Shown here piece after piece: positions 19,423 through 28,230 of a stretch of 64,000 nucleotides of DNA. The DNA comes from Ditibartonella apis (GTDB lineage: Bacteria; Pseudomonadota; Alphaproteobacteria; Rhizobiales; Rhizobiaceae): positions 310,001 to 374,000 of the forward strand of contig NZ_LXYU01000001.1 in the NCBI RefSeq assembly GCF_001952075.1, written 5' to 3'. Under the pieces are notes generated by a model. That model made no database searches. It worked only from the letters and a program-made list of their open reading frames with translations, and was not told where the DNA came from. The stretch's first letter is position 1. Every line of letters starts with the position of its first letter. A program made the position numbers and the translations under genes.

Positions 19423-20592
19423 ATGAATTTGATATTTACAAGCTGCACATTCGGTTACCTGGCAAAAGCACGCGTATTAGCGCAATCCTTTAAAAAGTAT
19501 AATTCAGATTATGAATTTGCTCTAGTTATGATAGATAAAGAGCCTGACGGTTTTATTTTTAATCTTGCGGAAGAGCCATTTGATACTGTCTATTATATTG
19601 AAGACATGGGACTTGAGAACTACGAATCATGGATGTTCGGTCATGATGTTGTTGAACTTTGTACTGCCGTAAAAGGACCTTTTCTAAAAAAGTTCACAGA
19701 CATGGGGTACGATAAAATTGTTTATCTGGACCCTGATATTGCCGTTTATAACAGCTTGTCGCCTATCATAGATTTGTTGGATTCGCATTCTATTATTGTC
19801 ACACCTCACCAAGTAACACCTGAAGATGAGAAAATTGCTATTATTGATAACGAAATTGCTGCGCTCAATTACGGCGTATTCAATTTAGGGTTTCTTGCGA
19901 TTCGCAATGATGTAAACGGTAAGCGACTTGCTAATTGGTGGAATGACAGATTGCTCGAATATTGTCACGATGATCTTCCCAGAGGACTATTTGTAGATCA
20001 GAAATGGTTTGATTTAGTTCCAGCAATGTTCGACGGCGTTTATATTTTACGTGATCCAGGATATAATGTTGCCAGCTGGAATTTAAGTCACAGAAAAATC
20101 TCTATTACCAATAAATGCATTTACGTGAACGGTATTTTTCCATTACGTTTTTACCACTATACAAAACTTGGACCGGTTGGTCGCACAATGACAAAACGTT
20201 ACGCAAAAGAGAATCACGAAGTTTTCGAGCTCTGGGACAAGTATGAACATATGGTAGAAGAAAATACGCCATTAAATCTCCCTAGCAAATGGTGGTACTA
20301 CGGTATGTATCGGGATGGAACACCAATTGAAAAAGCGGAGCGTGTACGATACCGTAGTATCCCGGATTTAAAGAAAGTTTTTCCTCATCCATTTTCCCAA
20401 AAAGATAGTATCCGGAATGAAAGTGGATTCAGCAAAGAGAACGGCCATGTTTTAATCGAAAATAATGCAGTTGCGAGTATATCAAAACATAGAAAACGAA
20501 AAACTATTGGCATTTTTATCGAAAAGAATACCCGCTCTCTACGACGTTTTTTTGAAAAAAACACACGTAGTATCAGACGGCTGTTCAAATAA
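19423..20592 (+). CDS. Glycosyltransferase, GT-A fold, with basic C-terminal repeats
   Basis: A 389-residue nucleotide-sugar transferase. The N-terminus FTSCTFGYLAKARVLAQSF and the DxD-type metal site in IVYLDPDIAVYN near residue 105 mark a GT-A enzyme of the GT8-like kind. NYGVFNLGFLAIRN is the conserved following segment. The last 25 residues contain two copies of a basic pattern (EKNTRSLRRFF and EKNTRSIRRLF) that could form an amphipathic membrane-contact helix. It is last in the rfb-FkbM cluster. The convergent thpR gene ends 18 nt away with no terminator between. Confidence 0.8.
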   Translation: MNLIFTSCTFGYLAKARVLAQSFKKYNSDYEFALVMIDKEPDGFIFNLAEEPFDTVYYIEDMGLENYESWMFGHDVVELCTAVKGPFLKKFTDMGYDKIVYLDPDIAVYNSLSPIIDLLDSHSIIVTPHQVTPEDEKIAIIDNEIAALNYGVFNLGFLAIRNDVNGKRLANWWNDRLLEYCHDDLPRGLFVDQKWFDLVPAMFDGVYILRDPGYNVASWNLSHRKISITNKCIYVNGIFPLRFYHYTKLGPVGRTMTKRYAKENHEVFELWDKYEHMVEENTPLNLPSKWWYYGMYRDGTPIEKAERVRYRSIPDLKKVFPHPFSQKDSIRNESGFSKENGHVLIENNAVASISKHRKRKTIGIFIEKNTRSLRRFFEKNTRSIRRLFK

Positions 20593-20610
20593 AAGGATCC
20601 GATTTTCCAT

Positions 20611-21150
20611 TTATTGTCTTGATAAGTCCCAATGCTCTTCAACGATATAAGGCCCGCCGCCAATTGACTCGTGCGATGACATCATCACAAAGCGGTTGAC
20701 CGGAAAATACCCCGTTTCAAAATGGCCATGTGAAGAAAGATAGGGCAATAAATCGTCAAGCCTCACCTGTTTCAGGCGAGCAACTGTCACATGAGGAATA
20801 TATTTTCCTTTATCCGATTTGAGGCCAAGTCTCTTGGCAATACGATCAATGTCGCTTTGTAAAAGCAGCAGCTCCTCACATGGTTCTACGCTTGCATAAA
20901 TCGAATGCGGCGTTTTCGAACCGAAGACACCAATTCCTTTCAGACGAAGGTTAAATGGCTTTCTTCCAATATGATCAAGTGCGTGAACGAGTTCATCAGC
21001 AATTTCATTGCTCATGTCACCGAAGAAGCGCAATGTGATATGATAATCCTCCACTTCGATGAAACGTGCACCAGGTAAACCGCCTCGCAACAGTGACAAG
21101 GACAATGCGGCATCATGCGGCACTTCCAATGCGGCAAAAAGTCGGGGCAT
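20611..21150 (-). CDS. thpR: RNA 2',3'-cyclic phosphodiesterase ThpR
   Basis: A 2H-superfamily phosphoesterase (once called 2'-5' RNA ligase) that opens 2',3'-cyclic phosphates on RNA ends. In the 179-residue product both HxTx motifs are intact: HITL near residue 37 and HVTV near residue 120. Two ATG codons are adjacent at 21153 and 21150. AAGGA is better spaced for the second, so that one was chosen. It lies 75 nt after tamB, with a stem-loop between them. Confidence 0.93.
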   Translation of the reverse strand: MPRLFAALEVPHDAALSLSLLRGGLPGARFIEVEDYHITLRFFGDMSNEIADELVHALDHIGRKPFNLRLKGIGVFGSKTPHSIYASVEPCEELLLLQSDIDRIAKRLGLKSDKGKYIPHVTVARLKQVRLDDLLPYLSSHGHFETGYFPVNRFVMMSSHESIGGGPYIVEEHWDLSRQ

Positions 21151-21189
21151 CATTATTCCTTACGCGTTGTGGGTGACGATGAAATGAAC

Positions 21190-21209
21190 GCCGGAAGGTG
21201 ATTTCCGGC
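21190..21209 (-). terminator. Stem-loop after tamB, possible terminator
   Basis: GCCGGAA and TTCCGGC form a perfect 7-bp stem with a 6-nt loop 20 nt past the tamB stop. The downstream T content (GTTCATTTCATC on the minus strand) is poor, so termination would be weak at best. Confidence 0.4.
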
Positions 21210-21228
21210 AAAAGCAATATTCATCGTT

Positions 21229-24200
21229 TTAATAATCTTTTTCATAGAAAACACCAACACTTGAATCACCTTGTGCGCCAAGTGCGCCTTTGGCTTTCAA
21301 GTTTTTGGAAATATCCAGATTGACTGTTCCCTTTGTATTGCCACCGGAGCCAGCTTCGACACCGAGATAGATATTATCGCGAATATAGCGACCCGCTTTA
21401 ACACCGGTATTTCCCTGTTTATCTGTCACAACATCAAGATCATCAAGACCTGTGGTCGAGCGTAATGAACCGAGAAGCGACGTATTGGTAACACCGGCAA
21501 GTTCGGCAGCAGCCGACGCAAGTTGGGCAATCTGGAAGGGCGACAGTTCGCTGATAGAGCGATTGAAAATCAAACGGGCGAGAACTTCGTCCTGAGGCAA
21601 GACAGGAACCGAAGTAAATGAAACACTCAATGCATTGATTGTACCGCTAACGGTTACCGTTACTGTAATATCGCTTCCTTGCGTGGTTGCAACAAAATTG
21701 ACTTCAGGATTGAGATTACCGACAAGTGTTACCGTTCCTTCGGTGAAGGTAAGGCGTTGAGAAAGAATTTCAAACCGTCCCCGCAACATCTGGAAACCGC
21801 CGACAGGATGAATTTCATTCACCGGCCCGAACAAACCGATTTCGCCACCCAATTCGACATCAAGCCCCATGCCACGAACAAAAATCTGATTCGGTGCACG
21901 GATATGCAGTTTTAGCTGAACAACGGAAGGTTTTGCGGGTGCCGTTGCAACTTTGTTTTTGCCGGTATCGATTTTTGCGCGTTCAAGCGTTGTTTCGATA
22001 TCTTTTGTAAGATTCTTATGTTTGACATCAATAAGAGCAGCCCCTCCGAAACGATCCGGAACGGTAATTTCTGCCTTCTCGATTGTTAAATCACCGCCAA
22101 TCACCGGATTATTCAACAGCCCACCTGTGACTGTTAAAGTGCCATCAACCGTCGCAACAACCATCTCTCCATCGCTATAACGTGTATGATTGAGGCGAAC
22201 AGTCATATCGGCGGGCATGCCAGCAGCAAAATCTGTCGAGATAGAACCATTTGCAGAAATTGTTCCTCCAGCAGATGATGAAGCGTTAGCACGATTAAGC
22301 ACAATGCGCTCGCCACTCAAACCGGCATCAACCACAATATTGTTCAGCCGCAAATTGCTTTGCGGGTCAATGAATGTGCCATTTGAAAGAGCTAAATGAC
22401 CATTAAGCTCCGGCTTTATGAAGGAACCTCTAACGGTTGCATCAACATTTGCCGAGCCGGAAACTTGCGCTCCACGTTCAGCGAGGAACTGGTTGGCAAT
22501 CCCCATAGGTGCCGAGCCTTTGACGTGAAGATCGATACCGTCGCCTTTGACCGGAATGCGACCATTCGCCGACATATTAAGTCCTTGCGGCCCGTTGGCG
22601 TTGAATTGTTCAAGATTAAGAACATTATTTTCATAATGCGCCTCAGCATTCAAACTGATTGGCGTAAGGCCATTTTTTGCCAACAAATCGGCTCTCAAGC
22701 TCTGGCCTGAAAGATTGAGTGTTGCCGTCGGTGCTTTCAATTGTCCGCCAATATGAGCGTGACCGGAGACCGTTCCTCCAAGATTCTGATTGGACACAAA
22801 ACCATTTGCGAGAGCAACGGGCAAATTTTTCAAATCAATGTCAAGATCAAGATTTCCTGCATCCAGCGGTACTTTGCCACTGGCTTCAACATCAAGGCCG
22901 GAACCGGAAATTCTGGTATCAATATTGACCAATTTGCCATTGGTTCTGCCCTTTGCATCAAGTGCAAATGGTGCGATCTTTTTGTCTTTCAAAAGGCCAA
23001 TCGACAGACCTTCGCCTTTAACATCAAAGGCGACATCAGGTGTGTCCGGCGTTCCTTTTATATCGGCTTGACCGGTTAAAGTGCCGGTTGCACGAAGATC
23101 CGGTTTTATCAGATTGGCAAGTGAAACGGGCAAATGATCCATTTGCAACTCTAAATCGAGTTTTGACCCGCCATCGCCTTTTAGAGAAAATTTCCCGCCA
23201 TTCACATCCAATATCAAAGGTGAAATGTGATAGCTGTTATCAAACAAAATCACAGAAGCCGGATTTAATAGTTTCGCATGAACCGTATCCTGCGTGACGT
23301 TCAAAGAATCAAATTCGACCGTCAGCCGCCGGTTATCCCCTTGTCCGTTTTGCCCGTCGTCCCCGTTTACTGCAGGATAGATCAAGAGACCGGCTAGGTC
23401 GGCCTTGATAGTATTCTGGACATCTGCCGAAACCTGGAAAGCGGTTTTTCCATCCATATCTTTTGCTGTCGCTTTTATGGTATTGGCGACAAAATTGGCA
23501 ACACGAATATCCGAAGCATTGACAAAGCCATTGACACGGAAAGCACCTTTCGGGTCATCGAGCGTCAAATTCATATCAAGGCTTTGAACATGATTTTCGC
23601 CAAAAACCAGTTTGTCGACGTGGGCTTTCAGACGACCGCTTTGTTTTCCTTCACTTTCGCTTAAATTAAAGTCACCCGTCATAGCGCCATGGCCGTCAGT
23701 GAGCAAAAGCGCACTCAATGTTGAAATATCGCGTGCATCAATATGGATATTTCCGTCAATCAGCCCTTCCAGATTTTGCTTCAGATTGCCGTTCACATGG
23801 GTTTCGCCAACGAGAATGTCCAGATTGTTCAGACTTTTGAACTGGTCATTATCGAAAAAACTTCCGCTTAGTTTCAGTTTTTCACCGCCAAAAAGGCCGG
23901 TACCGTCTACCGAACCGCTCAAATAGGTGGCGACAGGAGAGGTGTTATCAAGAACAGCATTGGCAAAAATTGCCGTATCCTGCATTTTCTGACCCGACAA
24001 AATTGCTTCTTTTATCTTCGCTCCGAGACTTAAGGCAACAAGACGGTTATGGCCGCGAGCGGCGCCCCGCAATTGAACGGCCCCATGCATACGGGAGTTG
24101 ACGAGATTAAGGTCGGAAAGCGCAAGCTGATAGTCCATATCGGCTTCATCACTCGAGAAACTGCCATTGGCTTCAAGCTTGATATGATCGTTACCGATCA

Positions 24201-25923
24201 ACAGGTCACGAGTTGTGATCCCGTGTTCGTCGCGTTTTATTCCGCCTGATAATTTTACATCGCCCGCCAGCAAACGATCCAAAGTCTCATTGCCGGTTTT
24301 CAAAGCGACAGTTTTTCCGGAAAGATCAAGATCGAAAGAACCACCGACAAGGCCGATGATACCATTTGCCTCAATATCGGCCGCACCCGAGAGCGGTTTT
24401 CCGCTCAACATTGCCAAAGGTTCCAATGTATCGGCTTGAATGCCGAGATTTCCCTTGAATTCAAGCTTTTCGACTTGCCCCTTCAGCCACAAAGCAAGGC
24501 CGTTAGCGGAAAGATTGACAGTGCGTATAGTAACCGGTTGACGGGCAAGAATATCGGCATCGACTTTCAAATTGACCGATTTTCCCAAGGCCTCCGAAAT
24601 CTTGCTCTTCGGCGTTGCCATACCGTTGATTGCGCCGGTAATCTGCAACCCGACATGACGATTATTGACGTCATCAAGATTTTCCTCGTCCCCGCCCATA
24701 TCGACGGTTATATCGTGGGCAACGAAATTTTCGTTTGCAAAATTGTTGACGATAAATTGGCCACTCCACATCGGGCTATCATTGCGTCCATAATCGATAT
24801 TAAGCGCGATATCGTCAGCACGCGTATTACCGCCTGCAACCGGCAAAATAAGCGAACCACCTGTTTGCGCTTTGACCGATGCTTTTACCGCCAAACGGCG
24901 TAAAAAACCGTCTGACAATGTTTCTGCATTTGCAGCTATATGAACGCCTTCACCATTGATCGAAAATTTGTCAAGACGAAAGCCGCCGCCGTGTTTGAGT
25001 AACGCATCAAGCTCAAGCTCCGTTCTTGCCCCGAAAAACGCCCGATATTCGTCCGGCATCAAAAGAACAATCGGCCCTGACAGATTAACATTTATCGATT
25101 TTCCGCTTTCTGTGCCCTGAAGCTTGAATTTACCATTCAGTACCGGATCGGCACCAGCTTTCATCGCAAGACCGAGCTCGAAATTATCAAGTGGTCCTTC
25201 GCCTTTTGCAATCAAAGCGAGCGAAGGACGATTTTTTATTTTTAACAGATTGGCAACAATGCCGTTTTCCGGCTCCGAGACTTCGATATCAATTTTTGCC
25301 TTATTGGTGCTGTTCGAGATATCGGCCAATACATCAAAATCACCGGATTTATCCAACCGTTTCATGACAAGTCGCGCTGCAAGATCGCCATCGGCAAGAG
25401 TTATGCCGCCATTCAACGACACTTCGGAAGGAAGGCCGAAAAGCGCCTCTCCAAACGCAACTTTCTTTGCATCAAGTGATTTGATGCTTATTGCAACTGG
25501 CAAGTCCGGTATAGAAAAGCCTTTCGACTGTGGGCTTGGCGCAGAAGAATCAGGCAAAGGTTTCCTGAAAATATCAATCTTCTCGGCTGACAATTCATTA
25601 ATGGACACTTGTCCGCGTAATAGTGCCAAACGATTCCAGTCAAGCTTGGCATTGGTGATTTTGAGCCAGATGCCTTGTCGATCGGCAACCGTAATCGAGC
25701 CGATCGTGGCGTTCGACGATAAAGCTCCTTCAATACCGGTAAAACGGATTTGCCGGTTAGGTGAGGAAATCTTGCTTTCGATGAATGACAAAACCCATGA
25801 TTTTTCAGCCGCAGCCGTATCATGACCGGAGGGCAAAGAAGTCTCGGCGAAACCCGCCGTCAAGCCTGCAAAGATCAGGAACAACGCGGTCATCAAAGCT
25901 GAAAGTGAAAAATTTTTCATCAT
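21229..25923 (-). CDS. tamB: Translocation and assembly module inner-membrane protein TamB
   Basis: A 1564-residue AsmA/TamB-type protein. It has an N-terminal hydrophobic signal or anchor (residues 1-27), then a very long run of repetitive beta-rich segments, many with the pattern DLDLDIDLKNLPVA, which build a hydrophobic groove across the periplasm. The C-terminal DUF490 domain has LGGEIGLFGPVNEIHPVGGF and ends GVFYEKDY. TamB works with TamA in outer-membrane protein assembly and lipid transport. Its ATG overlaps the tamA stop by one base (TGATG), so the pair is translationally coupled. Length is within the family range. Confidence 0.95.
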   Translation of the reverse strand: MMKNFSLSALMTALFLIFAGLTAGFAETSLPSGHDTAAAEKSWVLSFIESKISSPNRQIRFTGIEGALSSNATIGSITVADRQGIWLKITNAKLDWNRLALLRGQVSINELSAEKIDIFRKPLPDSSAPSPQSKGFSIPDLPVAISIKSLDAKKVAFGEALFGLPSEVSLNGGITLADGDLAARLVMKRLDKSGDFDVLADISNSTNKAKIDIEVSEPENGIVANLLKIKNRPSLALIAKGEGPLDNFELGLAMKAGADPVLNGKFKLQGTESGKSINVNLSGPIVLLMPDEYRAFFGARTELELDALLKHGGGFRLDKFSINGEGVHIAANAETLSDGFLRRLAVKASVKAQTGGSLILPVAGGNTRADDIALNIDYGRNDSPMWSGQFIVNNFANENFVAHDITVDMGGDEENLDDVNNRHVGLQITGAINGMATPKSKISEALGKSVNLKVDADILARQPVTIRTVNLSANGLALWLKGQVEKLEFKGNLGIQADTLEPLAMLSGKPLSGAADIEANGIIGLVGGSFDLDLSGKTVALKTGNETLDRLLAGDVKLSGGIKRDEHGITTRDLLIGNDHIKLEANGSFSSDEADMDYQLALSDLNLVNSRMHGAVQLRGAARGHNRLVALSLGAKIKEAILSGQKMQDTAIFANAVLDNTSPVATYLSGSVDGTGLFGGEKLKLSGSFFDNDQFKSLNNLDILVGETHVNGNLKQNLEGLIDGNIHIDARDISTLSALLLTDGHGAMTGDFNLSESEGKQSGRLKAHVDKLVFGENHVQSLDMNLTLDDPKGAFRVNGFVNASDIRVANFVANTIKATAKDMDGKTAFQVSADVQNTIKADLAGLLIYPAVNGDDGQNGQGDNRRLTVEFDSLNVTQDTVHAKLLNPASVILFDNSYHISPLILDVNGGKFSLKGDGGSKLDLELQMDHLPVSLANLIKPDLRATGTLTGQADIKGTPDTPDVAFDVKGEGLSIGLLKDKKIAPFALDAKGRTNGKLVNIDTRISGSGLDVEASGKVPLDAGNLDLDIDLKNLPVALANGFVSNQNLGGTVSGHAHIGGQLKAPTATLNLSGQSLRADLLAKNGLTPISLNAEAHYENNVLNLEQFNANGPQGLNMSANGRIPVKGDGIDLHVKGSAPMGIANQFLAERGAQVSGSANVDATVRGSFIKPELNGHLALSNGTFIDPQSNLRLNNIVVDAGLSGERIVLNRANASSSAGGTISANGSISTDFAAGMPADMTVRLNHTRYSDGEMVVATVDGTLTVTGGLLNNPVIGGDLTIEKAEITVPDRFGGAALIDVKHKNLTKDIETTLERAKIDTGKNKVATAPAKPSVVQLKLHIRAPNQIFVRGMGLDVELGGEIGLFGPVNEIHPVGGFQMLRGRFEILSQRLTFTEGTVTLVGNLNPEVNFVATTQGSDITVTVTVSGTINALSVSFTSVPVLPQDEVLARLIFNRSISELSPFQIAQLASAAAELAGVTNTSLLGSLRSTTGLDDLDVVTDKQGNTGVKAGRYIRDNIYLGVEAGSGGNTKGTVNLDISKNLKAKGALGAQGDSSVGVFYEKDY

Positions 25924-27893
25924 CAGAACGCCTGCCCTATGCCGATATAAAAACCTAAATCAGGGTCGCCCACTGCACCATCAAGAGGTGCTGCCACATC
26001 AAACCGCAATGGTCCAAGCCCTGTCATGTAACGAAGACCGATACCGGCACCCACTTTGGTGTTTTCCGAAAAATCGGGTGTGGAATCAGCGCCGACAACA
26101 CCGGCATCGACAAAACCGACGAGACCGATTGTATCGGTAACCATTGTGCGCAATTCTGCCGAACCCTCGACGAGCGAACGACCACCAATTGTATCACCGG
26201 TATCGGTTCTGATACCGATATTTCGATAGCCATAGCCACGCACCGAACCACCGCCACCAGCAAAGAATAGCATATCGGAGGGGATTTCGCGCGCTTCCGG
26301 ACCGGTAATCGAACCGATCTTTGCCCGCGTTGCAATGACATAGCGATCTTTTGCATCAAGCGAAAAATAGGAACGACCTTCCAATGTCATCTTGCCGATA
26401 AAGTTTCCATAATGAATTTCGTAGATCGGCTCCAGAACAGCTTCACCATAAAGTCCGTGTTTCGGATCGGATTTATTGTCGCGGCTATCATATAATAATC
26501 CACCCAAAAACCCGACCGGCGTAAAATCACGGTTGCCAAAATAATCATCTTCCGACTTTGTCTGGGCAGCATTGAAATAAATCCGCCCTGAGAGCTCATC
26601 GGTAAATATATGTGTTAAACCCAGCTGTCCGGTAATGCCTGTCGTGGTATAATTATCCAGAACCTCACGTTGCCCTTTGAGACTTGCAACAAAATCGGTG
26701 TCGGGCGTAATGACACCCGGGCGAGTGAAAGTGGTTCCCAAAAGATAGCCGAAGTTTTTCGGGTTATAAGAGTCATCCTGACTGCCGCCAATACCGGTAA
26801 TCTTTGCGTCAAATCGCAAGCGTTCCGCATGACCGAAAAGGTCGCGGTGCATCCAGTAAGCTTCAAGCCCCGCGCCATCAAGTGTCGAATAGCTACCGCC
26901 AACACCAAAACGATGGAGCGGCCGTTCCTGAACTGTGAGATTAAGCGGTAAACTGCCGTCCGCCTTGATCTTGTCGGCTTCCCTCACATTGGCAGCACGA
27001 AATACATCAAGTCGTGCCAACCTTTTATTGGCTTTGGCAATATCGTCGGGGTCATATTCCTGCCCTTCTTTCAATCCGGTCATCCATGCGACATAGGCTG
27101 AATCCATCCTTGGTTTGTCGCTGACATTTTTGACTGTCAACGGACCATAACTGGCTTTCTGACCCGGTTGAACCTCGATATTGGAATCGATTGTATTTGT
27201 TTGGTGATCGGCTATAACTTCACGGTTTTTTACGCTTGCCTTGGCATAACCTTGTTGACGCCACCCCTCGATGGCAAGCTGTTCTGCCTTGAAGACAGAG
27301 CTGGATTTGGCAACATCACCAGTTGCATAGCCTGAATCGGCAGGAAGAGGAACCTTGTCCTTCTTGTCATCGGTTTTTGGCGCCAGGTCATGAACACTGG
27401 CAATGCCGAAATGGTATTGCGGACCGGTATCGATTGTAATGACAATATCGGATTGATCGGGCAATTCCGCATCGGGTCGAATATTGGCTGCCTCCGCACC
27501 ATTGACTTGAATACTGATCGTACCGCCGTAATAGCCTTCGGCATAAAGAGCGGCTAAAATTTTCCTGTAATCACCACGCGCTTTGGCGAGAAGACCCGCA
27601 GAGCCAGAGGCGGGCTTATCATCGTCTTCAACAAGCGAAGAAGCTGCTTTGACAATTTTTACGCCTGCTTGCGGAGCACCCTCGGCGGCGACAACTTTGA
27701 CCTTATAATGTTTTGGAACACCAATAACATCGGCGTTTTTATCATTCTGATCTTTTTTACCCCATAAATGGATACCAAAGAGATCAAAAGCACTTGCTTC
27801 CTGTGGATAAGAAAAAGCGAACGCAAAACAGGCTATGATAGCGACAAGAGCGCTTCCTGCTTTCAACGTCGATTTTTTACCCGATATCACCAA
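25923..27893 (-). CDS. tamA: Outer-membrane assembly protein TamA (BamA family)
   Basis: A 656-residue Omp85 protein with a signal peptide (cleavage likely after EASA, near residue 35), POTRA domains to about residue 320, and a 16-strand barrel. The barrel includes RFGVGGSYSTLDG, the diagnostic loop-6 motif SVRGYGYRN, and a final strand ending YIGIGQAF. It forms the outer-membrane half of the TAM complex with TamB. The start is uncertain: the frame opens at TTG (27893) with GTG as the next codon, and neither has a strong ribosome-binding site. A CTATAT on the minus strand at 27948-27953 resembles a rhizobial -10 element. Confidence 0.93.
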   Translation of the reverse strand: MVISGKKSTLKAGSALVAIIACFAFAFSYPQEASAFDLFGIHLWGKKDQNDKNADVIGVPKHYKVKVVAAEGAPQAGVKIVKAASSLVEDDDKPASGSAGLLAKARGDYRKILAALYAEGYYGGTISIQVNGAEAANIRPDAELPDQSDIVITIDTGPQYHFGIASVHDLAPKTDDKKDKVPLPADSGYATGDVAKSSSVFKAEQLAIEGWRQQGYAKASVKNREVIADHQTNTIDSNIEVQPGQKASYGPLTVKNVSDKPRMDSAYVAWMTGLKEGQEYDPDDIAKANKRLARLDVFRAANVREADKIKADGSLPLNLTVQERPLHRFGVGGSYSTLDGAGLEAYWMHRDLFGHAERLRFDAKITGIGGSQDDSYNPKNFGYLLGTTFTRPGVITPDTDFVASLKGQREVLDNYTTTGITGQLGLTHIFTDELSGRIYFNAAQTKSEDDYFGNRDFTPVGFLGGLLYDSRDNKSDPKHGLYGEAVLEPIYEIHYGNFIGKMTLEGRSYFSLDAKDRYVIATRAKIGSITGPEAREIPSDMLFFAGGGGSVRGYGYRNIGIRTDTGDTIGGRSLVEGSAELRTMVTDTIGLVGFVDAGVVGADSTPDFSENTKVGAGIGLRYMTGLGPLRFDVAAPLDGAVGDPDLGFYIGIGQAF

Positions 27894-28230
27894 AACACTT
27901 AACTCTTGACCGTCAGACTCTTGAATTTACCCGTTTAATCAATTCGAATATAGCGCCCTTGAAAGCCGAACCCACAGTTTATCTCATCAGATTAAACAAA
28001 AGGCACTGTTCTAAAAACTTCTCTCCCCCATGCGTTAGCATAGGCTACTTCTTATTCATACACCGACAACCATGATTTTGCTTCATTTTCGTCAAGGAAG
28101 TGTTAAGCGATAATTTTTGTCATATCATGACAACATACATATTTTTAACGGATGTTCTTGAAATGTTCTTGATTTCCACCCGAAAAAATGATTGTTTCAT
28201 TTTGACACAACGCAGGTGAGAACAAGACAA
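27894..28230. other. Divergent intergenic region between tamA and comM
   Basis: 337 bp without a gene. It contains the minus-strand CTATAT near 27948, possibly the tamA -10, and the palindrome described at 28117-28133. Confidence 0.6.
28117..28133. promoter_or_regulatory. 17-bp palindrome TTGTCAT-N3-ATGACAA
   Basis: A perfect inverted repeat with 7-bp arms and a 3-bp centre, 98 nt before the comM start. It has the form of a dimeric regulator site. No regulator is assigned and no such gene is adjacent. Confidence 0.5.

Noticed and set aside
25124-25825. Plus-strand open frame of 233 codons opposite tamB
   Set aside because: Antisense shadow of the repetitive tamB coding sequence.
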